DNA from: Romboutsia ilealis
GTDB taxonomy: Bacteria > Bacillota > Clostridia > Peptostreptococcales > Peptostreptococcaceae
Assembly (NCBI RefSeq): GCF_900015215.1
Contig: NZ_LN555523.1
Location: forward strand, 854,912 to 918,911
Direction: 5' to 3'
DNA length: 64,000 nt
The translations under genes were made by a program, and so were the position numbers. Shown piece by piece: positions 51,176-61,400 of the stretch (position 1 is the first letter of the stretch; every line of letters starts with the position of its first letter). The notes beneath the pieces are model-generated. The model was not told the origin of the DNA, made no database searches, and saw only the letters and a list, made by a program, of their open reading frames with translations.

Positions 51176-52789
51176 TTAACTTAAACTATAAACACATCTT
51201 CCATCTAAGAAAGTCTTTAAAACTTTTACATCTTTTATTTTATCAACATCAATATCTAAAAGATTATCACTTAACAATACAAAATCAGCAGCCTTACCAA
51301 CAGCTATATCACCCTTTAAATTCTCCTCAAAAGAAGCATAAGCACCATTTCTTGTAAAAGAAAGTATTGCATCTTTAACACTAAGTGCTTGATTAGGTAA
51401 AAATGGACCTTTACCATTTAAAGTTTTTCTAGTAACAGCGCAGTAAATTCCATTAAGTACATTAGGCAACTCAACAGGGCAGTCAGAGCCATTACTCATA
51501 GTAGTTTCCTTAAACAAAGTATTAAAGTTATAGCTAGTTTTAGCTCTATCAACTCCAATTCTATCCTCAACTATATTAATATCATAATCTAAAAATATAG
51601 ACTGAATATAAGCATGAAGTTTTAAATCTCTAAACCTATTTAGTAAATCACTATTTGTTAATTGACAATGAACAACACCATGTCTGTGATTATCTCTTGG
51701 ATATTTATCTAAAGCCTTTTCTATTGAGTTAACAACCATATCCATAGCCTTATCTCCTATGGCATGTATTGCCACTTGCATATTGTTTTTATGAGCAAGT
51801 TCAACCATATCATCAAATTGTTCTTGAGTATAAGTACACATTCCAAAAGTGCTATTATCATCAGCATAAGGTTCATTTAAATAAGCAGTTCTAGCCCCTA
51901 ATGATCCATCACCTAATAATTTAAGAGGACCTATTTTAAAATAATCATTACCAACACCTGTAGTGTATCCTTTAGATAAAAAATTTTCTAATTCTTCTTT
52001 ATGAGGAAGTTGAGCTTGTTCATATATTTTAACAGTAAGCCTTCCTTCGTTTGCAAGTTCTTTGTATGCATTTATTATTACTTCATAATCAATTTCTGGA
52101 AATACTATAAAGTCATCAGTTTGAGCAGAAGTAACTCCGTAAGAGTTTAAACTTTCACAGGCTTTTAATATCATATTTTTTATATCTTCTTTATCTGGAT
52201 TTTGTATTTTATTATAGATTAAATTAAGAGCATTTTCTTTAAATATACCATTAGGCTCATTATTTTCATCTATATCAAATTGGCCACCTTCAATTTGTAA
52301 GGTATTTTTATTTATACCTGATAATTCTAGTGCTTTTGAGTTTACAATACAAATATGACCGCAAGTTCTTATTATACATATTGGATATTCTGTTGAAATT
52401 TCATCTAAATCATCTTTAGTTGGAAATCTATTAACATCATTAAAATAGTCGTGGTTCCAACCTCTACCATATACCCATTCATTTTCTCTTAAATTATTAG
52501 AGTTTATATATTCTTTTATTGCATTTTTCATTTCTTCTAAAGAAGAAGTTGTTTTAGTTAAATCTATCATGTTTAAAGAATATCCATAGCCTAAAACATG
52601 CATATGAGAATCATTAAATCCAGCACATACAAACTTTTCTTTTAAATTAGTTAAAGTCGAGTTTTCATTTTTATATTTAAGAGCATTTTTATTATTTCCT
52701 ACATATATAAATTTACTATTTTCAACTACAAATGCTTGTTGTAGTTCTTTATCTCCTGTAAATACTTTTCCATTATAATAAATATCCAT
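51176..52789 (-). CDS. Amidohydrolase-superfamily protein (YtcJ-like)
   Basis: 537 residues, metal-dependent hydrolase. The N-terminal small domain MDIYYNGKVFTGD is followed by CAGFNDSHMHVLGYG with the first metal His pair, VYGRGWNHDYF, GDGSLGARTAYL, AIGDKAMD and HCQLTNSDLL, and NGSDCPVELPNVLNGIYCAVTRK near the C-terminus. The plan matches YtcJ-like exoenzyme-regulatory-type amidohydrolases whose substrates are mostly unknown (imidazolone or hydantoin-like amides are candidates). GGGGGGAAAAATT precedes ATG 52789. Transcribed alone. Confidence 0.85.
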   Translation of the reverse strand: MDIYYNGKVFTGDKELQQAFVVENSKFIYVGNNKNALKYKNENSTLTNLKEKFVCAGFNDSHMHVLGYGYSLNMIDLTKTTSSLEEMKNAIKEYINSNNLRENEWVYGRGWNHDYFNDVNRFPTKDDLDEISTEYPICIIRTCGHICIVNSKALELSGINKNTLQIEGGQFDIDENNEPNGIFKENALNLIYNKIQNPDKEDIKNMILKACESLNSYGVTSAQTDDFIVFPEIDYEVIINAYKELANEGRLTVKIYEQAQLPHKEELENFLSKGYTTGVGNDYFKIGPLKLLGDGSLGARTAYLNEPYADDNSTFGMCTYTQEQFDDMVELAHKNNMQVAIHAIGDKAMDMVVNSIEKALDKYPRDNHRHGVVHCQLTNSDLLNRFRDLKLHAYIQSIFLDYDINIVEDRIGVDRAKTSYNFNTLFKETTMSNGSDCPVELPNVLNGIYCAVTRKTLNGKGPFLPNQALSVKDAILSFTRNGAYASFEENLKGDIAVGKAADFVLLSDNLLDIDVDKIKDVKVLKTFLDGRCVYSLS

Positions 52790-52982
52790 AATTTTTCCCC
52801 CCTTTATATACTAATAGAATAACTTTATATTTTTATTTAAACATACAAAAAATAAAATGTAAATTTAAATTCAACTAAAAAATTCCAATAAACACATATA
52901 ATACCATGTCGTAATTTGTAGAAAAAATAATTTACATATGGTATATTAAATCATAAAACAAATTAATATAAGGAGCTAACAG

Positions 52983-54896
52983 ATGTATGCATTAATTATG
53001 GTAATTACTTTATTATTAAGTTATATAGTTTCAAAACAAAAAGTAGAATACAGAAAAATTTTAATATTTATAAATGCAGTTGTATGTTGTATATATATAA
53101 TTTGGAGAATAACAGTAATACCAATTCATAGTGGAATAATAAGTTTTTTATTGGGAATTACACTTTTTTTAGCAGAAGCACTAGGATTGATATCATTTTT
53201 GAATTTTAAATATTTATTTACAAAAAAATATAAACTAGAACTTAAAACTTTAGATGATTTTCAATATGGAAATATACCGTATGTAGATGTTTTAATATGC
53301 ACATACAATGAACCTTTATATCTATTAGAAAAGACAATAGCAGCATCTACTAACTTAGATTATCCAACACATAAATTTAAAATTCATGTATGCGATGATG
53401 GAAGAAGAGATTCATTGAAGTTATTATGTAAAAAGTATAATGTAAATTATATTTCAAGAGATAATAATGAAGGAGCAAAAGCAGGTAATATAAATAATGC
53501 ACTTAAATATTTAAAAGGCGATTTATTTGCAGTATTAGATGCAGATATGATACCTAAAAAAGAATTTTTAAGCAGAACAGTAGGCTATTTTACTAATGAA
53601 AATTTAGCATTTGTTCAAGTGCCACAGGTTTATTATAATAAAGATACTTATCAATATAATCTAATGAAAAATATACCGAATGAACAAGATTTCTTTATGA
53701 GAGATATTCAAGAAGCAAGAGCTTCGATAAATGCGGTGCTACATGTTGGAACTAATGCCTTATTTAAAAGGGAATATGTTAATGAAATCGGTGGATATCC
53801 TACATGTTCGATTACTGAAGATATGGCAGTAGGAATGTTATTACAATCTAGAGGATATGATTCAGTATTTATAAATGAGGAGTTAGTACTAGGTCTTAGT
53901 GCAACTACATTTACTGAATTAGTAAAGCAAAGGGATAGATGGTGTAGAGGAAATATACAAGTATTAAAACACTTTAATCCAATATTTACGAAAGGATTGA
54001 CATTGCCACAAAAGATTGCATACTTTGATGGGGGAGTATACTGGTTTTCTAATTTACAAAAAATTGTTTTTATACTTTTCCCGATTATATATTTATTAAC
54101 GAGAAAACTTATAATAGACTCATCAATATTAACTTTATTAAATATGTATATACCATTTATATTAGGACAAATTTTAATATTTAATACACTTTCACCAGGA
54201 AATAGAAAGTTAACATGGGCACATTTTTATGAGATAGCAATGGCACCTCATTTAACATTGTCTATATTAAAAGAAATGTTATTTTTAAAAACTAAGTTTA
54301 ATGTTACATTAAAAGAAATTCAGCAAGATAAAAAACAATTTCAATTTAGAGTTGCACTTCCTCATATAGTTATAGTAATTGTTACAATTATTGCATGGAT
54401 AGTATCTACACGATTACTTATAGAAAAGAATATTCATGTACAAGCTTATTTATTAAATATGATTTGGAGTATTTATAACTTTATAGGTGCAATTATTTGT
54501 ATAAAAGTATCATATCAAAAGCCAATATTTAGAACCAGTGAAAGAATAAATATAAATGAAGATATAACGGTAGAATGTGATTATAAACAAAATAAATTTA
54601 AGGCAAAGATATTAAATTTATCAGAAAAAGGAATTGGATTGAAATTAAATGAAGAGTTAGATTTGCAATGTGAAGAAACTATTAAATTAGATTTAAAAGG
54701 AAGTATATTTATTTGTAAAATATCTAGGATAAATAAAGATTTACTTGGTCTTAGTTTTAATAAAGTAACGCCGTATCAAATGAAATTAATTATGAGTATA
54801 TTTACAGAAAATATGCAGCCATATTATAAAATTGCAAAATCACAAGAATATATAGTTAATAAAAAAGAAGTAGCTGAAGTAGCTATGGTTTCTTAA
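52983..54896 (+). CDS. Membrane glycosyltransferase 2 with PilZ domain (cellulose-synthase-like)
   Basis: 637 residues. Two or three N-terminal membrane helices, then a processive GT2 domain with DDG (138-140), DAD (186-188), TED (278-280) and QRDRW (316-320), the full set for BcsA-type polymer synthases; several more membrane helices (about 350-500) form the export channel. A C-terminal PilZ domain (about 515-610) has RTSER and NLSEKGIGL, the c-di-GMP-binding signature. It probably makes a beta-linked exopolysaccharide switched on by c-di-GMP. No bcsB/Z partners are adjacent. Start ATG follows AAGGAGCTAACAG. Confidence 0.87.
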   Translation: MYALIMVITLLLSYIVSKQKVEYRKILIFINAVVCCIYIIWRITVIPIHSGIISFLLGITLFLAEALGLISFLNFKYLFTKKYKLELKTLDDFQYGNIPYVDVLICTYNEPLYLLEKTIAASTNLDYPTHKFKIHVCDDGRRDSLKLLCKKYNVNYISRDNNEGAKAGNINNALKYLKGDLFAVLDADMIPKKEFLSRTVGYFTNENLAFVQVPQVYYNKDTYQYNLMKNIPNEQDFFMRDIQEARASINAVLHVGTNALFKREYVNEIGGYPTCSITEDMAVGMLLQSRGYDSVFINEELVLGLSATTFTELVKQRDRWCRGNIQVLKHFNPIFTKGLTLPQKIAYFDGGVYWFSNLQKIVFILFPIIYLLTRKLIIDSSILTLLNMYIPFILGQILIFNTLSPGNRKLTWAHFYEIAMAPHLTLSILKEMLFLKTKFNVTLKEIQQDKKQFQFRVALPHIVIVIVTIIAWIVSTRLLIEKNIHVQAYLLNMIWSIYNFIGAIICIKVSYQKPIFRTSERININEDITVECDYKQNKFKAKILNLSEKGIGLKLNEELDLQCEETIKLDLKGSIFICKISRINKDLLGLSFNKVTPYQMKLIMSIFTENMQPYYKIAKSQEYIVNKKEVAEVAMVS

Positions 54897-54912
54897 TATA
54901 AATATTTATATA

Positions 54913-54952
54913 AAAATACACATTAATGTAATAGTTAATGTGTATTTTTTAT
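54913..54952 (+). terminator. Intrinsic terminator after the glycosyltransferase
   Basis: AAAATACACATTAA pairs with TTAATGTGTATTTT, followed by a T-run. Confidence 0.85.
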
Positions 54953-54973
54953 TAGATTTAAAAATATATTAAT

Positions 54974-55093
54974 CTGTTGTTTTAGTTATTTTACTAAACA
55001 TATTGAAATTATTATATAAAGTTTTTGAACTATAAAAATATAGTTTACGAGGATTAAGTATTTTCAATAATCATATTTAGCTGGCACAACAAG
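54974..55093 (+). mobile_element. MITE-like element, copy 4
   Basis: Same orientation as copies 1 and 2, from CTGTTGTTTTAGTTATTTTA to TTTAGCTGGCACAACAAG. Terminal repeats are more decayed and no clear target duplication remains, so this is the oldest copy. It lies upstream of the bile salt hydrolase gene. Confidence 0.68.
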
Positions 55094-55179
55094 TTTCATT
55101 ATTAAATTAATGGTGAATATTTAAGTAAAAAAATATAAATACTAAATAATATATATAAATATAAATATGAGGTGAAAAT

Positions 55180-56169
55180 ATGTGTACATCATTAAGTATA
55201 AAATCAAATAAAGGTCATAATTTCTTTGGAAGAAATATGGACTTAGCTTATGATTTTAATCAATCAGTATTAATAATTCCTAGAAATTATCAAATTCCAA
55301 ACAAAGTAACTGGAGATATGGCAAAAAATAAATATGCAATTATTGGAATGGGTACAATAATTGATAACCATCCAACACTAGCTGATGGGATGAATGAAAA
55401 AGGACTAGCTTGTGCCGGATTAAATTTTGATGGATATTCTTATGTAGAGGAGAATATAGTGCCAGGTAAAAAAAATATTGCACCATATGATTTTATATAT
55501 TGGGTAGTAGCTAATCATGAAACCGTAGATGAAGTTAAACAAACTATAGAAAATTTAGAACTAGTAAAAGTACCTATAAATGAAAGAACACCATTACCAA
55601 CGCTTCATTGGATGATTGTTGATAAAACTGGTAAATCAATAGTTGTAGAAAAAACTAAAGACAAATTTGCAGTTTATGATAACCCTGTAGGAGTAATGAC
55701 TAATAATCCAACATTTGATTGGCATCTTACAAATTTAAATGAATACATGAAGATAACTCCGAATCATCCCCAAAATGTTAAATGGAGTGATAGAGAATTA
55801 ACTCCTCTAGGAGTTGGAGCAGGTACATTAGGTATTCCTGGAGACTTTGAATCAGTTTCAAGATTTGTAAGAATAGCATATATTAGAGCTCATATGCCGT
55901 CTATAGAAGATGATACAACTGCTGTTACTCAATTTTTACACATGCTTGATTATGTAATAATGGTAAAGGGTGGAGTTATAACAAAAGAGGGACTAGAAGA
56001 TATAACTAGATATTCTTCTTGTATGGATCAAGAAAGAGGTATTTATTATTACAGAAATTATAATAATAACAGAATAAATGCTATCGATATGCACAAAGAA
56101 GACTTAGATTCAACAGAAATAAAATTATTCCCTTACTTAGAAACTCAAGATATAAACTACCAAAATTAA
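55180..56169 (+). CDS. bsh: Bile salt hydrolase (choloylglycine hydrolase family)
   Basis: Ntn hydrolase that releases glycine or taurine from conjugated bile acids. Cys2 (MCTSL) is the nucleophile after Met removal; FGRNMDLAYDFNQS supplies Arg and Asp, VMTNNPTFDWH the oxyanion Asn, and SRFVR the C-terminal Arg. Length (329) and motifs such as GMNEKGLACAGLNF and EKTKDKFAVYDNPVGVMT run in register with clostridial bile salt hydrolases as I recall them. Penicillin V acylase is the less likely alternative. No signal peptide. AGGTGAAAATATG start. Implies life in the gut. Confidence 0.88.
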   Translation: MCTSLSIKSNKGHNFFGRNMDLAYDFNQSVLIIPRNYQIPNKVTGDMAKNKYAIIGMGTIIDNHPTLADGMNEKGLACAGLNFDGYSYVEENIVPGKKNIAPYDFIYWVVANHETVDEVKQTIENLELVKVPINERTPLPTLHWMIVDKTGKSIVVEKTKDKFAVYDNPVGVMTNNPTFDWHLTNLNEYMKITPNHPQNVKWSDRELTPLGVGAGTLGIPGDFESVSRFVRIAYIRAHMPSIEDDTTAVTQFLHMLDYVIMVKGGVITKEGLEDITRYSSCMDQERGIYYYRNYNNNRINAIDMHKEDLDSTEIKLFPYLETQDINYQN

Positions 56170-56244
56170 CGTGTAAAGAATATCTTAAAATATTTATTAA
56201 AAAGTAACTTTTAATTTAAGGACAGAATAACTTACTTTATAAAA

Positions 56245-56286
56245 TAAAAAGTAGTTATTAGTAATATTACTAATAACTACTTTTTT
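56245..56286 (+). terminator. Intrinsic terminator after bsh
   Basis: AAAAGTAGTTATTAGTAATA and its complement form a perfect stem ending in TTTTTT; its T-run is the left edge of repeat copy G. Confidence 0.88.
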
Positions 56287-56426
56287 ACGCTTAAGGATAT
56301 TATAATACTTCAAAAAATGTGGATAAATTCTGAATGTAAGTAATATCAATAAATTGGTTTTGAGCGTAAAAAAGATTTTGAGCAACGGACGAAGTCGTTG
56401 GCGACATGAGCGAAGCGAATTTTTTA
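56287..56426 (+). repeat. Terminator-linked modular repeat, copy G (short form)
   Basis: Left half complete with a perfect TGTGGATAA. Both GC-rich submodules are deleted at the same joints as in copy E. It ends within 2 bp of the stop codon of the convergent cdd gene, just as copy A abuts its convergent neighbour. Confidence 0.82.
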
Positions 56427-56427
56427 T

Positions 56428-56850
56428 TTAATCTAAATCTTTACCTGTAAATGCTAATGGTAAAAGTTCTTCTAATGTATATTCTAAGTATTCTTCTGTA
56501 CTTTTTGCGATAATTACTTTAAATGTTTTTAAATCACAAAATTCAGCCATAACTTGTCTACATACAGCACAAGGTGCACAGAAATCTCCTTCTCCTTGTT
56601 TTATACCTTCTTTATTTCCTACAATGGCAATAGCAGTAAATTCGTTTTGACCTTCAGAAATTGCTTTGAAGAAAGCTGTTCTTTCAGCACAATTTGTTGG
56701 AGTATATGCAGCATTCTCTATATTACATCCTTGATAAATTTTACCGTTAGTACCAAGTAAAGCTGCACCTACATTGAATTTTGAGTATGGCGTATAGCAA
56801 AATTTTTGAGCCTCAAATGCTTTTTCTATTAATAATTTTGTATCTATCAT
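56428..56850 (-). CDS. cdd: Cytidine deaminase (paralogue 2)
   Basis: 140 residues, closely similar to the protein at 32136 along its whole length: PYSKFNVGAAL, NCAERTAFFKAISEGQ and CAPCAVC with the three zinc Cys and catalytic Glu. It lies 11 bp behind a Crp/Fnr-family gene and is co-transcribed with it, so this copy is probably under special control whereas the other stands alone. GGAGG lies before ATG. Two cdd genes within 25 kb suggest duplication or nucleoside-scavenging specialisation. Confidence 0.94.
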   Translation of the reverse strand: MIDTKLLIEKAFEAQKFCYTPYSKFNVGAALLGTNGKIYQGCNIENAAYTPTNCAERTAFFKAISEGQNEFTAIAIVGNKEGIKQGEGDFCAPCAVCRQVMAEFCDLKTFKVIIAKSTEEYLEYTLEELLPLAFTGKDLD

Positions 56851-56861
56851 AGTGTACCTCC

Positions 56862-57530
56862 TTATTTTTCATTAACAATACCTAATAAATTATTATCATT
56901 AGAGGAGAAAATTATATCAACAAGCTTATTCATGTCCACTACTTTAATGAATCCTTTGTTATATTCAATAAAATTTTCATCTATTAACTCTTTAATAATT
57001 CGATTAACACTTCTAATATTTGAACCAACACCTTCTACTAGTATGTCTTTTGATACAGTATCTAAATTATGTTCATTTAAAAACGTCCATAAAAAGAATA
57101 GTAGCCTATATTTTAAAGAATAAGCAATATTTGTTTTATTATTAATAGAAGCCAGATACATTTTTTTAGAAAGCTGAACATGTATATATAAAGAAAATTC
57201 ACTGTCAGATTTAATCCATTCTAAAAAATATTTTTTAGAAATTTTAATTGCATCACAAGGTTCAAGTGCCTCTACATAGTTTAATATTGCTTTATCAGCA
57301 AATACTTCTAATTCACCAAATAAATCATTTTCACAATAAATTCTTTCTAAATATTTAACTCCAGTTGGTGCAAGTGAATAGACTTTTACTTTTCCTTTTC
57401 TTATTATATACACATACCTTGCAAGCTCATTTTGTATAAGAATTTTATCAAATGTATTAAAAGTTATATTTATAAAATTATTTTTTATATAATCGGGACA
57501 AGTATCTAAAAAATAAGATAAGTTGTTCAT
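56862..57530 (-). CDS. Crp/Fnr-family transcriptional regulator
   Basis: 222 residues. Cyclic-nucleotide-binding-type beta-roll (about 20-115, with RKGKVKVYSLAPTG and NDLFGELEVFAD), long dimer helix, and C-terminal winged helix (about 155-215, VGSNIRSVNRIIKELIDENFIEY). No Fnr-type Cys cluster is seen. The phosphate-binding loop is GELEVF, without the usual Arg-Ser-Ala, so cAMP binding is doubtful. It leads an operon with cdd, suggesting control of pyrimidine salvage. AAGGAGATC before ATG. Confidence 0.85.
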   Translation of the reverse strand: MNNLSYFLDTCPDYIKNNFINITFNTFDKILIQNELARYVYIIRKGKVKVYSLAPTGVKYLERIYCENDLFGELEVFADKAILNYVEALEPCDAIKISKKYFLEWIKSDSEFSLYIHVQLSKKMYLASINNKTNIAYSLKYRLLFFLWTFLNEHNLDTVSKDILVEGVGSNIRSVNRIIKELIDENFIEYNKGFIKVVDMNKLVDIIFSSNDNNLLGIVNEK

Positions 57531-58434
57531 TTTAGATCTCCTTATTATTAAGATATTTAAATAAAGTATAATAATTATACCATATTAATTTTTATAAACA
57601 AGTTAGGAAACTAAAGTTAAGGACAAATGTCCGAAAATACAAAGTTAATTATTTTAAAGGGACAATAATTTAAAATTAAAAAATTACGTAAAAAGTACAT
57701 TGATTATTAAATCAATGTCTTTTTTATAGTTAAATACATAATAATTCTTTTAAAAATATTTTATGACATAATTATACAATTTAAACAATAAATACTTTAA
57801 TTTATTTTAACTATAAGTTATAATGAAAAGGATATTATAAATAAATTTAGTTTTAAATAAATTTAATGCATTTGATTGAAATACTAATTCAGTAGTGATA
57901 GTAATTAGAAAATAAAGGAAAAAAGCTAAAAAGTAATTAATAAATATTTAAAATATAAGGAGGTAAGGAGTAATAAAAGTAGCAATATATGAAAATCAAA
58001 CTATATAAATTAACCTATTTACTAATTAAATTAAAAATTAGGTTGAGTAAAATGATATAGATATATTGACTGAAAAATTTTCATAGTAGAAGCATTTTTA
58101 TTTTAATAGCGAGAATATGATATTATATTTTTCTGATAAATTAAGTAAAGTGTCGTAAATTGAGTTATCAAGTATAATTAGTACAATAAGTAAAATTATG
58201 TAGATAGCATTTATAACATGATTTTTAAAAATGCACTATATGACAATATGATTTGAGCATTGTTTTATTTAGTTAATAAAGATGTAAACTTATATTTTGT
58301 TAAAATATCCCATTAAATAGAATAATTTATGAGAGTAAATACGAAGATAATGCATCTAGATTTATTATAAAAACAACAAAAAATATAATTTAACGATAAT
58401 ATATTAGATTTAATAATGTGAGGATAAAAAATAC
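57531..58434 (+). other. Long AT-rich intergenic region
   Basis: About 900 bp without a gene I can support. It contains a terminator-like hairpin (ACATTGAT / ATCAATGT followed by CTTTTTT, 57698-57726), and at about 57958 a strong AAGGAGGTAAGGAG site followed by frame IKVAIYENQTI with ATA in place of a start codon, which may be the relic of a lost gene. A hairpin AACCTA / TAGGTT lies near 58010-58045. The remainder shows no structure I can name. It may hold the promoter of the sensor kinase at 58435. Confidence 0.5.
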
Positions 58435-61400
58435 ATGAGATTAAAAATATTAATAATATTTATTTTAATTAATATGTTAATTCCGATAAAAGCATCAGCA
58501 GAAATATTAAATACTGTAGGATTTGAAAATATATCTACTGATGAAGGGCTTTCAAATGAATATATTACATCAATATTTCAAGATAGTAAAGGATATATGT
58601 GGATAGGAACAAAAGATGGACTTAATAGATATGATGGTGAAAGAATAAAAATATATAACTGCAATTTTAAAGATAAAAATACTTTGAGTTCAACATATAT
58701 AACTGATATAGAAGAAGATTCATACGGTAACATATGGATAGCTACAGATCATGGATTAGATTTTTTAATTCGTGATACAGACACTGTTATAAGAATACGA
58801 GATACAGAAGATAAATATAATTTAGGTAATTTAAAAATAACATCATTATTAAAGAGTAGCTATGAAAAAAATATTATGTGGGTAGGAACAGAAAAAGGAC
58901 TTTTCAAAATAAATATTGAAAATAAGACTATTGAAGCTTTTTATCATGAACAAAATAATTTGAATTCATTGACTAGTTCAGCTATAACTTGTTTAGCAGA
59001 AAGTGGAAATGATTTATTATGGGTAGGAACTCCACAAGGTATAAATATAATAGATAAAAATTCTAATATAACTAGTAATAATAAAGATAATTTATTTATT
59101 TCTTATTTATCAAAAGATAATTTTGAAACTATGTGGATATCAACTAAGAAAGGTATCTTTACCTATAATCTAAATAAAAATCAAAATGATTTTGTATTTA
59201 TGGTTAATAAAGATAAAATTATAAAATATAATATAAATGATAAAAGTATAGCTGATACTTATACTTTTAAAGATAATAAAATAAAACTTTATAATAATTT
59301 TATATTCAATGATAGTGAAAATAATACATGGATATCTAGTAGTAATGGTGTAATTAAGTACTCTAGAGATAAAAATAAATTTGATATAATTAAAAAAAAT
59401 ATAAATTTAAAAAATCCAATTAGTAGTAATATTATAACCTGTTTTTATGAAGATTTTAATGGAATAATATGGATAGGGACAGATAAAGGAATTAATATAT
59501 TAAATACTAATACTATGTTTAATTATATTAACAAAGATGAAGAAAAAAATATTGTATCTGTATTGCAGCATAATAATTATATATGGCTAGCTACTAAATT
59601 TAAGGGAATAGAAATATATGATGAAAAAAGCGGCGATTTAGTAAGAAAAATATATGATGAGAAATATTTTAGTTTAAGTGAAGTATATATAAAGAATATG
59701 TTTAAAATAGATGATCAGTATATTCTTATAGTAACTAATAAGGAATTAGTAGCTTTGGATACGAAAAATCATTCATATATAGAAAAGTTTTTTGAAGATG
59801 ATTACTATCCAGAGTTAAGATATTTTTATAGTGATGGAAAAAATATATGGATAGCAAGTACATCTAATTTTTTGAGCTATAATATAAATTCTGGGAAAAA
59901 AACATACTATACTGAAGATATGAGAAAGCTTGGAATAAATCCAGGAGGAATAAATTATATACTACAAGACAATAAAGATGAAGATATTATTTGGTTAGGT
60001 GGAATAGATACGGGGTTAGTTAAATTTCATAAGCAAAAAGGAATTATAAAAAAATATACTTACAATATGCATACTGACGGTCATTTAATGAATCTTTATA
60101 TAAACTGTATGAAATTTGATAATTCAGATAATTTATGGATAGGTACAAATGTAGGTCTTACTAAATTTGATTTAGAAACAAATAAATTTGCTTCCTATAC
60201 TACAGCTGAAGGATTAAGCAATAATTTTATAAATTCAATTATAATTGATGATAATGGTGATATTTGGATAAGTACAAACAAAGGATTAAATAAATTTGAT
60301 ATAGAAAAAGAGAGTTTTATGAATTTTACGAAATGGGATGGGGTATATGAATGTCAATTTAATTTAAATGCAAGTTTGAAAGTTAAAAATGGAACCATTA
60401 TATTTGGTAGTACAGATGGATGTATATTTTTTAATCCAGATGACATAACAGATTACAAAGTAAATAAAAATGATGTTGTAATTGATGAAATTTATATTGG
60501 AGAAAATAAGGTTGTTTACGATGGAAAAGAGCTTGTCTTAGATTATAATTATAAGAATTTATCTATTAATTGTTTTTTACCTAATTATGAAAGTTTGAAT
60601 AATATAACCTATGAATACATGCTTGAGGGAATTGATAAAGACTGGATATACATTGATTCTAGAAGTAATATAGAGTTTAAATCATTAACCTCAGGAAAAT
60701 ATACTCTAAAAGTAAGAGCTAGGGATGGACATGGCGAATTAACCAAAGAAACAAAGATTAATATAAGAGTAAAACGTCCGATTTGGAAAACACCTTTAGC
60801 GTATATAATATACCTATCTATAATAGTAGCATTATTTATATACATATTTAATTACGTAAAAATATTACAACGCTTAGTAAATCAAAAGACAATTAACTTG
60901 AATAAGCAATTACAAGAGAATGAAAGATTAAATAAAGAAATAATAAATAATGAAAAGTTTAAAAATAATTATTTTGTAAATTTATCTCATGAATTGAGAA
61001 CACCAATAAATGTTATAACATCAACAATTCAGTTGATAAAATTACGTAGTAAAGATAGTACATATGAAAACTTTAATCAGTATATGGAAATCATAAATAA
61101 AAGTTGTGACAATTTATTAAAAATTATAAATGATATTATAGATAGCTCTAAGATAGAGACTGGTAAGTATAAAATTAATAAAAAAAATAATGACATAGTA
61201 TATATAGTTGAAGAAACTGCACTTAATATGAGTAAATTTATAGAAGATAAAGGAATCTCCTTGATAATTGATCCAGATATGGAAGAACAAATTATATCTT
61301 GTGATGAAGTTGAAATAGAAAGATGCATAATTAATTTATTAGCTAATGCAGTTAAATTTACTCAAGAGGGTGGAGAAATTCGAATATACATTAAAAAAGT

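Noticed and set aside
9439-56464. DnaA boxes as a replication origin
   Set aside because: They are single, widely spaced and in repeats, without a dnaA/dnaN gene or clustered boxes.
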